The notes under the pieces were generated by a model. It was not told the DNA's origin, searched no databases, and saw only the letters and a program-made list of their open reading frames with translations. DNA of 64,000 nucleotides from Trebouxia sp. TZW2008 (taxonomy: Eukaryota > Chlorophyta > Trebouxiophyceae > Trebouxiales > Trebouxiaceae): the NCBI GenBank assembly GCA_002118135.1, contig BDIU01000032.1:310001-374000 (forward strand). The letters are read 5' to 3'. A program made the position numbers and the translations under genes. Shown in pieces: positions 10,401 to 20,200 of this stretch (the stretch's first letter is position 1; each line of letters begins with the position of its first letter).

Positions 10401-13400
10401 TGCCCCTTGTCAGGTCAGTCTCTTGCCAACGGACACATACACATGCCCCTGGTCAGGTCACTTTGTGATGGACTGACATACGCATATGTCCAATACAATT
10501 AGATTAGGTGAATGCATGACCGAACTGGTTGGACACGGTTGAATGCTTCTGTACGTACCTGATTGGGCCTGCTGAGCTTACCTAGCACACGTTTATAGAA
10601 TGGCTTCTTGTCAGGTCAGTTTGTGGCTAACATACAAATGCACATGCCCCTTGTCAGATCAGCTTGTTGGCAACACACACATGCGCATGCCCCTTGTCAG
10701 GTCGACAACCCAATGCAGAAGCAGAAGTGATCATGGTGTATGCCGCATGTCAATCGTGCTGCAACAGGTTTTCTAGCATTGGCAATGGTCGTATGCATGA
10801 ATTAGCACATGAGCCATGTAGCACCCGTGTTGTGAGGAAGATTCATAGCTTCACCAGAGTATGTGCATGAATGCAACTTGCGTGTTTGAACAGCTCCTGA
10901 ATTTTTGCGTGCATAACTAAAAGCATATCCTTGTGACTGCCATATGATGCTGGTACTGTGTGGCTATGCAGTAACACTGAAGGTGAGCCACTGCTGAAGA
11001 TATGTCAGGAGGTGCAGCAGCTTGTCCTAACTAAGCTAAGTCAGACACTTGCTGCCTGCCTTCCAGATTGTCCTCAGGTACCTGACTGTCTAATTGTGCA
11101 ATGTTGTATGCACCCATGCATAAGAAGTATTGAAAGCGCTATTGACAACAGCATGCTTCCACCCTTTGCATGCTTCACAATTTCACATGGCATGCGTTCA
11201 ATGTAAGCCCCAGGTTTCACAGCTGAGAATGTGTGCCTGATGCTTTGCAAATGCAAAATGACAAGGGCTGAAGGCTTTGCTATACTCTGTTGTTCTTGTG
11301 GTAGCGGGGTGGAGGCTAGGAAAGGTGCAATGGCAAAAGCTTTGCATAAAGCTTTCTCCGAGCATGGAGCAATGCGTTGTCAAATGGGTGAGAAGGTCTG
11401 AACAGTCAGTATTGTCTGTCACACAGGAGACGTCTCCAAAGCCTAGTTGGGCTGATGGCTTGCTGCAATCATTTGAAGCAGATGCAAGCAGAGTTCCGTC
11501 ATCTCTAGCAAATGCCCCAGCCCCTGGCAGGCTGATGGCAGCCCTTGACTTGCTGAGACATGGACTGATGCTGTCAGCAGCAGCACAGCTGCAATGTGCA
11601 CACCACCTGCTCCCCTTTGTGATGCATGTAACATGTGAGCACCTAGATGCCAAGGCATTTGAGACCCCTGGGCTGAGATCAGCTGTAACGCAAGCTGTGG
11701 TGATCTTCCTGGCTGCCTGCTGCTCCAACAGGTGCGCTGCTCTTGTGTGTATAGCTTGAGCATGCACTTGCTGACACGCCGACCACTTGCAATGCTGTGC
11801 AAACCATCCTGTTCTGCAACGCCTGTCACTCCTGATGTCTTGCATGCTTGAGCTGAGCTTAGCACTGCACCACAGTGCGTCACATTATGCTAAGAATAAT
11901 CAGTGCTGCATCCTGCAATGACATGACATGGCAAGGCAAAGCACTGACTCACGGTTAGCATTACCAGCTTTTTGCAGCATTGAATGATGCTGCACCACCA
12001 TCTTCAGCTGTCACTGCCGCTTACAATGTTGCTCCAAGCTGTCTCTGAGCATGTTGCTGTGGCTTGCAGGGGTGACCCAGGTGCTTGGCAAGCCTGCGAG
12101 GACTTCCTCTTCAGACAGGCGCTGTGGCCAAGCCCCCTTAGACTGCAGCTGCTTGCTGACATCTGGTCTGCTGTCATCAGGTGTAGTCCTTTGCCTTATA
12201 AGCCTTGAATTTGTGTGTGCAGTTTGCGTATCATACTGAGTCACTGCCCAAAGTCATCTCATAAACAAGATGCGTGATCTATGCCGACACAGCCTACATC
12301 GTGTTGTCATCAAGCGTAGTCCTTTGCCCTGTACCTCAAGCCTGGGAATTGTATGTGCAGTTTGCATTCCATGCTAAGTCACTGCCCAAAGTCATCTCAA
12401 CATGAACAGGATGCGTACTTTGTGCTCCCACCAGCTACATTGCGTTATCATCAGGTATAGTCCTTTGCTCTGTGACTCAAGCCTGGGACTTACATGTGCA
12501 GTTTGCATTGCATGCTGACTCACAGCTCAATATCATCCCAACATGAACAGGATGTGGCGAAGTCCCCTCAGACTGCAGCTGCTTGCTGACATCTGGTCTG
12601 CTGTCATCAGGTGTGCTCCTCTCCTCTGTGATTCAAGCCTTGATTTCACATGTGCATTTGGCAAAACATGCTGAGGAGTGTGTCCAAGGTATATCCCACC
12701 ACCATTGGTTCCACTTTGTGTGACAAGAGCAGCTTCTTCACGGCGCATAGGATGCAGATGCAAGGGCAAATTGTGTTCTAACAAAGGCAGTGCTGTACCT
12801 GGCCCCTGCTAAGATTAGCTACTAGTGTTCTGCTTGCGCACATCCTCAGTACTTGCCAACGTAAGCAGGGCTTGCTGACCGTGATGGATGTAGGCAAGCA
12901 TGCTGGCGCTTCAACTGCAAATGGCACATGCCATCAGCCCTGTTGGGTCACCAAATCATGTAGCAAGTCATTCATCCATTCTTCGCTGTGCAGTCAACTT
13001 GTTGTGACAGCTGCAGGCGGTCATCGCCTGAGCTTGCAGAAAGCCATCAATGTTGATACCTGGCTGACGCATGCAACAGGTGCTTCTGCTTGTTTTAGAT
13101 GCACATCAGGCAGTTTGTTGTGGCGGCTGCAGGCGGTCATCACCTGAGCTTGCAGAAAGCCATGTGCGTGCCTTGCATCACATGCTCACACGTGTGGCTG
13201 CATGCCGCGGCCACAAGGACTTTCCTGAAATAGCTCACAGTCAAGCAGTGCAACAGCTTGTCCAACTCACAGGACACCTGCTCCTGGCCATGCCGTTTGA
13301 GCAGCGCCAGAAGTTGTGCTTCTCTCTCTTCATGGTGAGGCAGCTCAATCTTCCAGCAGAAGTATCACATCTTGTTTCCGCCATGACCCTGTTCTGAATG

Positions 13401-16400
13401 CAGCCTGGATGCATCTTGCTGCACAGTCAAAGAACTGCATGTTGGCGTCACGATGCCAACATGCTTGTTTAGCAGGGCGCAAGCATCTGGCCCCTCCATG
13501 CGTGATCATGCTTTCGCATGGTCAAGGAGGTGACGTATCCCGCAGCTTGTGACTGATCATGACATTGTTTTTGGTGGGCATTTCCAAGCAAGCGCTGTGC
13601 ACCAAACATGCTCAGCCCTGTCACATCCTGTTGTTGTCGGCAGCTCCTGGGCTGCTGCTGCTCACAGAGGCCTCCATCATGATGCCTTAGGGCGTCCTCT
13701 TTTCTGTGCTCTATTTAGGCAACGCAGGGTAATATGATATGTGCTGCAGGATGCAATGAATCCTAGCCTCAAAACATGCAACCCTGCAGTCATAAGTGCC
13801 ACCGTAAAAGTGTTCCAGCTGATCAGCACAGCCTCCGAGCCTGCGTTGAAGAAGTTCACACAGATACAAATGCTTGATGAGTTTGGCATGGAAGCAAAAC
13901 GCTGTCCCAAGGAGAGGCTTACTGGCATGCTGCAATGCATGGCAGAAGCTGCAGCGCTACAGCACAACAGTCATGTCAAGGTGGGCTGTCTGCCACATCA
14001 CATTGGCTGAGTTGCGGGCCAAGCGTACTAGTTTTTGTGAAGGCTGTGGCAGTCATGTCAAGGTGGAATGTCTGCCACATCACATTGGCTGAGTTGCGGG
14101 TCAAGTGTGACTGGTTGATGAGTGATGTGAGCCTTGATTGTTCGAAGGCTGTGGTCATAACATCCCTGCTGTTTCTGTTTTTGGAAACATGATGATCTGG
14201 GGGCGTCTCGCTATGTCAAGGACTGCCTTAATTTGATGGACACATAGTCATCACCACTGCGTGGTACATGCAATCAGCTTTGTTGGCTGGCTAACGCCTG
14301 AAACATCATCTCTCTCTCTCTCATGCACATGACAACAGCATGCCCCAGTCAGCCAATGCTACAGTTGCCTTTTGCAGCCTGCCTGCATCAGGCTAGTCAA
14401 GACATTGATGTCTTACAACAGCTTTGTTCAACTGTTGCGAATCAGACAAAACAGTGTTGTTCCAAACATGCCTGGGCCACACTTGAGGCAAGCCTCGGCG
14501 AGGTAGGATTTGGGCCACTCACACCTAGCATATGTGCTGGAAAGTGCAATCAATTGTTGGTATTGCTTTTATTGTTATTCATGGCTTTGTAGTAGCTTGA
14601 AGCCCATGTGCCAAGACACTGTGCTTGACAGATGTTTCTCCGGGATACAGGATCCACAAATCATGTACCCCTTTATGGCTGCGTTTGACAAAGCTGTGAA
14701 AGCAGACAAGGGTGATGCATGGGCAGCACCAGCGTTGCAGACACTGTACTGGCTGAGGGACCAGCTGACTTCTCATAAACTTACCACTCTACTACCCGCC
14801 TTGCTACGCCTACAGGGTGACTATCAGGTCTGGCCTACGTGCCTGCCAGTCTGCATGTTCAAGCTACCGTATGGTGTTTCCTCACGCAGTGACCACATGA
14901 ATGTGACTTGGTACATGGTAGCTGGTGGCATCTCAACAGGATTGCAAAACCAGGCTTGTCATGATGATGTGCATGAATGATTTGGCTGGTTGGTCATGAC
15001 AGCTGCTGCGAAATTTGGACCTCACTGTCACGAGCCTGAGAGCTGTAACCCCCCCCCTCCACCTTTCATGCTGTCCAACCCTCCTCTCCCCGACCCCCTT
15101 CGGGTTTATATGAATGTCTGGTGCATTACTTGGCTTTTCTCTGGTTGATGCCCAAAAAAGCCGACATTTCAACGCTTTTCTTTTTCACAGCCCTGAGTTG
15201 GTCTGCAGGCAGGGCCCCATGTAGCAGCTTTGGCTGCTTGCTATGCAGAGTATCCTGCTGGTGCTGTCCAGCTATTTCACAGCCTTCTACAGGTGAGACC
15301 TATGCACAGGCGCACTGCATTTTTTGAGGCGTCAGCAGGTTCTGGCTAAGCCCATCTGCCAACACAAGTCAGACATCACACTGATGCTGCATTGTCATGG
15401 AAGTGACATTCCCTTGAGCATCACAACAACATCATTTGCAACAATACATGCAGCAAATGCTTTGTCGCTAGTCATCATGGTATTGGAAGCGCAACAATAT
15501 TGTCATGTTTTGTGGTATGGCACAGGAACAGCAATGGGCGGTTGCACATGAGGTCATGGAAAGCCTGGTGGTGTACATGCGGTCACCAAACTCTGGTGAC
15601 ATCAAGCAAGTCTTGCCAACAAGCCTATACAATCCAGGCAAGCTGCCAAGCCCCCTGGAAAACAGACTTTACCATGCAGCTGAGCAACAACACATGCATT
15701 AGAAGGCTTGTTGACACCCTTGAATGCTGCATGTGTTGACATGCAGAGCTGACCTTGGGAGCGACTCTGATGCTGTATGTGTGGGCATGCACAATCTGAC
15801 TTGGCAAGTGACTTTGATGCTGCATGTGTCGACATGCAGAGCTGACCTTGGGGCTGACTCTGATGCTGTATATGTGGGCGTGCACAATCTGACTTGGCGA
15901 GTGACTCTGATGCTGCATGTGTCGACATGCAGAGCTAACCTTGGGAGTGATTCTGTTGCTGCATATGTGGGCATGCACAACCTGACCTGAGGCATTGACT
16001 CCCTGCTCAATGCAGATCAGCCAGAGGGCCCATTCATCACACTGCTGAAGCAGCATTTACACAGGAATGCTGCGCCGACACAGCCAGCATGTTCACCTCA
16101 GGAACGTGCTGACGCTGAAAGGGCTTCAGCCAATGTATTTGACTTAATCAAGATTTGTATTGCTTGCCAACCCCTGCAAGATGAAACAGACAGCAGATCA
16201 GATCAAGATGGAGCGCTGCAACAAGAAGTGCGCTCCTCCATAACAGATGCTGTGCAGGTAAAATTTCTGTCTGTGCACAAGTTCTGTCAGTCTCTATGCG
16301 CAATCTGTGCACTGTTGAACTTGTGCAACGTGTGTGTCGCCGTTATGTGGTCAATCTATGCACGAGCCGCATTTGCACAAGTCATCTGTGCTCAATGCAC

Positions 16401-16558
16401 CAAGCCCATTTGCCCTGCGCTTTGATTGCAGGCTCTGACGCGTGTTCACGATACCCTCAAGAGGTATCCACCACATGGCTATAGCAAGCAGTTACAGGAG
16501 CAGTTGGCACTCATCACTGACTGGGGCCAGCGCTGTGTTGCGCAAGCCATACAGTGAT
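7427..16558 (+). CDS. Large helical (HEAT-like) protein, not identified
   Basis: A chain of plus-strand coding blocks bounded by AG and GT sites: about 7543-7669, 7938-8092, 8449-8601, 8968-9128, 9760-9851, 10293-10409, 10971-11076, 11429-11730, 12050-12179, 13143-13332, 13751-13979, 14330-14501, 14640-14828, 15523-15670, 16014-16256 and 16432-16558 (TGA). A candidate first exon starts at ATG 7427. Translated blocks are Leu/Ala/Gln-rich helices, for example ACEDFLFRQALWPSPLRLQL and ALDLLRHGLMLSAAAQLQ, without transmembrane segments or catalytic motifs. The whole would be about 900 residues. Helical-repeat scaffolds such as the FIRRM/FLIP recombination regulator come to mind, but I cannot support that identity. 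I could not make every junction phase agree, so some exons are missing or misplaced. The gene is unusually rich in exon-edge duplications. Confidence 0.5.
9528..9800 (+). repeat. Three copies of an exon start with its acceptor
   Basis: TTGCAGCTNTYCAGNTGTCMCGGCTGCTGCAG-type sequence occurs at 9527-9560, 9639-9672 and 9754-9786. The first two copies also share the following 30 bases (CATTGACTGTTGATNCAGAT-like). Only the third runs on into the open exon VSRLLQLLAGYVQHE. The earlier copies carry in-frame stops soon after the copied part. Confidence 0.8.
10379..10703 (+). repeat. Copies of an exon end with donor (CCCCTTGTCAGGTC)
   Basis: The exon ending near 10409 terminates in CACATGCGCATGCCCCTTGT CAG/GTC. 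Similar units of about 37 bases recur at 10422-10459, 10628-10660 and 10666-10703, three of the four with the same CAGGTC donor. One has CAGATC. The copies sit inside the downstream intron. Confidence 0.75.
12110..12660 (+). repeat. Array of about 125-150 bp units seeded by an exon end
   Basis: The exon ending at 12179 (GACATCTGGTCTGCTGTCATCAG/GTGT) is copied at about 12555-12610 with its donor. Between them lie further units that share GTCATCAAGCGTAGTCCTTT, the string CAAGCCTGGGA, TGTGCAGTTTGCATT and AACATGAACAGGATG. Four units can be followed, decaying in the middle. Confidence 0.75.
13009..13162 (+). repeat. 42-bp duplicated block around an intron-exon boundary
   Basis: Bases 13009-13050 and 13121-13162 are nearly the same (GGCTGCAGGCGGTCATCACC then TGAGCTTGCAGAAAGCCAT), offset 112. 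The second copy sits at the acceptor of the exon beginning near 13143. Confidence 0.75.
13970..14105 (+). repeat. Duplicated exon end in the following intron
   Basis: The exon end AGTCATGTCAAG/GTGGGCTGTC and the next 40 bases (CCACATCACATTGGCTGAGT) at 13971-14022 are repeated at 14050-14102, offset about 79. Both copies keep the CAAGGTGG donor. This follows the same pattern as in the dynein gene. Confidence 0.8.
15726..15993 (+). repeat. Three tandem units of 93 bp
   Basis: Units begin at 15726, 15819 and 15912, each with GCTGCATGTGTCGACATGCA near its start and GGGCATGCACAATCTGACTT near its end. The unit is 31 codons long and free of stops in one plus frame and in the minus frames. It lies between two exons of the helical-protein gene, so I read it as intronic. 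Confidence 0.85.
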
Positions 16559-17272
16559 TGGGGGTGGTTGACGAGGTTCAGCATTGCCCGTGGGTACTCC
16601 AGTGTCATGAATGTGTGTGCAGCAGCGGTCAAGGAAGGGCCCCTCTTGCAATGTTGCAACATTCAACTGCAGGACAGATGTTAACATAGTAGCGTTACTA
16701 TTTGATTCGCCGTGTCATTGGCTTAATTCACCAGCGAAGCTGCCAGTGCAGCACCTCACCTTACCTTGAGAACGGGACCATCCTTGACATTCATATTCAG
16801 CTGAAAAGGTATTTGCCCAGAGTTATGCGCATCTTGAGATCTGCCACAATGATTTGACTTTGCACCGTCCTTATGGGGTGGCCACCGCTCCTACTTGATT
16901 TACTGTGTTGTGCGACCTTGGCGCTTGACGTGATGCACTTCAAGCGCTTTGCAACAGGCTGACTAGTTGTTGCCTTGCCTGGACAAGCCAAAAGTATGTG
17001 CTGTACACCAGCACGTCTGCACGATCGATCATGACCAGGAACATGACCGCCGACAAGACGCATCTGCATCGCCTGTCTGTCCGTGTGTGCGATTCACGCT
17101 CTCGGTTAGGGTCATTAGACACAAGCGTCACAGGAAAACCAGCAAGAAGCAGATTACGATTAGCTTGTTTGTCAACGCAACGCCGCATCGCTAGCTGACC
17201 AGCTGCGGGAATCGCACAAGCTTGTGCTTGTTCTTGGACTACGAGTTGTAGTGTCAGTGCGCAGAACCAGCC
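16559..17272. other. Intergenic region, nothing recognised
   Basis: About 700 bases between the stop of the helical-protein gene and the ATG of the CPBP-like gene. Short open frames exist on both strands but have no family features, no splice partners and overlap one another. It must hold the terminator of the first gene and the promoter of the second. Confidence 0.5.
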
Positions 17273-20200
17273 ATGCAGACAGCGCATTGCAGCTGTTGCG
17301 GAAGCAAGTTACCTGAACCTCGTCAGGTGGTCAAAGATTACGCCTCTCCAGTATCCAGCTCGCTGTGCTCCATGCACTTGAGCTGGCAAGAGCTGGTAAA
17401 CAGGTCTCCCTTTAGCTTGTCTGTATGTGCAGGCGCCTGTCTCACTGCGAAAGTCGAGACAAGGACCTCGCCTCCCTGCCTCTACCGGCAATGCTCGGCA
17501 TCAGCAGAGGAAAAGGCCACCAAGCACCTTGACATACTCTCACAAAGAGGACGGCGATGGCAGTCAAAAGTCTGGCACTGACAGAGGGGAAAGCCCTGAG
17601 AAGAGCAAGCAGCAACGTCTGGATGCTCTACATGAGCAGATGGAGCGTCTTCAGTCCAGCTTGCGTCAGAAAAAGCGAAAGCTCTCACCGCGCGAGCGGC
17701 TGGCCAAAGAATGGAAAGCAGTTTCCAGCTGGGTTCCCGTGTAAGTATCATGCTATATAGCATCAGCAAGCACCACTTTGCTTGATGGTTGTTTGTACAT
17801 GCTATTTTCAGGTTCAGCTTAGCTCAAGATTTTGCAATGGCAATGCTGTATGCAAAACAAGTTGCAGATGTGTTGTATCAGTCTATGCATGTTGGCTGTT
17901 TGCATATGCCATGCCAAGGGTCAGAGTAGCTCAGGTTTATACTGATTACATTTAACATCCTTTCAGAGACCCAACAGGGGTGCCACAGGACACCAGTCAA
18001 ACTCTACTGAAGACCCAACCTAGGGCCATACAGACTGTCTGTTCTGTAGCTGATTATCACAAAGTCACAGCAAGTTTCATGACACGCTCACATTTCAAGT
18101 CTAAACGCTGAGCAGAGCCCTCACCTAAGTAAGCCAAAGGGTGTGTCAAAGGCCAGGATTTTTAATGCACCCAGTGATGCTGTATGCAGGAGAAGTTGCA
18201 GCTAAGTCATATCAGTTGATGCATGTCTTTTGGGTTGCAGGACAGTTGGCGTACCTGGTTGCATGGCTCTTGCAGCTGGATATCTGCTGCACTTGGACCC
18301 CTATGGTCAGCTGCATTGGAGTTCACATGATGCCCTGGTCGGCTTAGCATGCGCCGCCCCCACTCTTCTGACAGGTCAGCCCTCAATGCTCAGTCTGGTC
18401 GTTTTCCATTCATTCGTTCTAAACGTGTGCTAGACAGGCTCAGCAGGCCCAGCTAGGTACGTACTGGAGCAATCAATTGTCACCAACCAGTGTGATTCTG
18501 TGCTATCTTAACCCATGTGTACTATGCGTGGAGGGAAGTGAGGTCCTTATACATGGTTGTCTGCCAGGTGTCTCTGGACCTGGCTGTGGCCACATTCTAG
18601 GTTCTTGCATGGAGTTTGCAAGTGCTGTTCAGATGACTGCAATTGAGTCATTAGACCCTTTGTGCACTGTGGGGTTTCTTGCTGCCAGTCATGGCCATGC
18701 AGTCAGATTGCGGCGTCATCATGCCATGCAGGTTGACAAGTGCGACTCAGTGTACAGACTTTGTACAGAGACGCCCTTCCTCACTGCACATATAGATGTC
18801 CTTTGCATCTTTGTGACTGAGTGCCATTGCAGTCCCTAGCTGCCAAAGCAGTCAATCTCTGCTATTGGAGTGCTTGCTGCCTGCTTTCAGCCCTTGCGGT
18901 TGGCACTTTTTGACAGCACAGGCGCTGCAACTTCTGCGACAGCAACAGCCACAGATGCTGTCAAACCTTGTACAAATTGCTGCAATCCGATCCATACCGA
19001 CTTTGGCATTAATTAATGCCTTTTGACACTCTTCTGCTCAAGACGTAATAGCTGCCAAAGCAATGCATGGTGTGATTGCGCAGATTTTGGCCTCATGGTG
19101 CCCAACTTCTCAGACAGATCTACCCAGGACTTGGAAAGCATGGTCAAAAGGCGTGAAGCAGTTCTGGCCAAACTAAAAGCAGGTGCAGACAAATCCACTC
19201 AGGACTTGGAAAGCATGGTCAAAAATCGTGAAGCCCTTCTGAACAAACTGAAAGAAGGTGTGGAAGCATCTCAGGACCAGATAGCCAAGCAGTCATCGTC
19301 ATCAGCATCGTCATCAGCATCAGCATCAGAGCAGCCCTCCAGTGTTGATGATGATGCAAAGGGCATTCAGGACTCTGATGCAGCTTCAAAAGTCAGAATT
19401 ATAAAGGAGAAGTTGCTGCGTCTACAGCAAGCAAGTGAGCATGGTCCAAATGAATCCATTTCAGGCTTGCAAATCAATCAGAATAGTTTGCGGGTGCCAG
19501 TTTCGGTAGCAGACAGCAGCAAAGATACTAAAGCAGATTGGGAGGCCTCAAAACAGTCTCTCATCTTTGCGGCTTTAAAACGAATGACGGCCCAGAAGAG
19601 AGGGCCAGGCTTGTTGAGAGGTGCGCTGCAATGCCTTTGCTTACATGACAATTGCTTTGGGTTTTCAGAATTTCGTCATTGTATCGAATTATCCCTCCTG
19701 AGAGGTACTACAGTTAGTCAGATTGCGCTGATTGGTTTCCAATTGCACTGTCCTTGCATTGAGACTGTTGTCACAAAGCATCTCCTCACCAGGAGGGGGC
19801 AAGGTACTGGCGTCCAGAAAATGCTGTCCTGCTAGACTCTTGGAACTTGACAGCAGTGTCGATCATCTTTCACATTGAATTTGACAGCAACCAGCTTCAG
19901 TTGTTCTGCGTGGCAGGCTGCTCTGAACTGAGGTGGTTGATGCGCAACTGGGAACTGAACTTGTTGTTCTGCATGGCGGGGTGCGCTTGACTGAGACTGG
20001 TTGTTTTGCAATATGAAATCAAGTTAACTGTTCTGCAAGGCGGGCTGCTCTCAACTGGGGCTGGTTGTTTTGCATTTGAAATTCAATTGTTGCACGGCAG
20101 GCTGTTTATTGAGGCTGGTTGCTTTGCAGAGACGTTGAAGGCTTCTCAACGCAGATATGTTCTGCAAAACCCTGGGCTGGAGTTGCACCCAGCTGTAGAG

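Noticed and set aside
16793..17287. Overlapping frames on both strands upstream of the CPBP-like gene
   Set aside because: They overlap each other, have odd Cys/Arg composition and no splice partners, and occupy the expected promoter.
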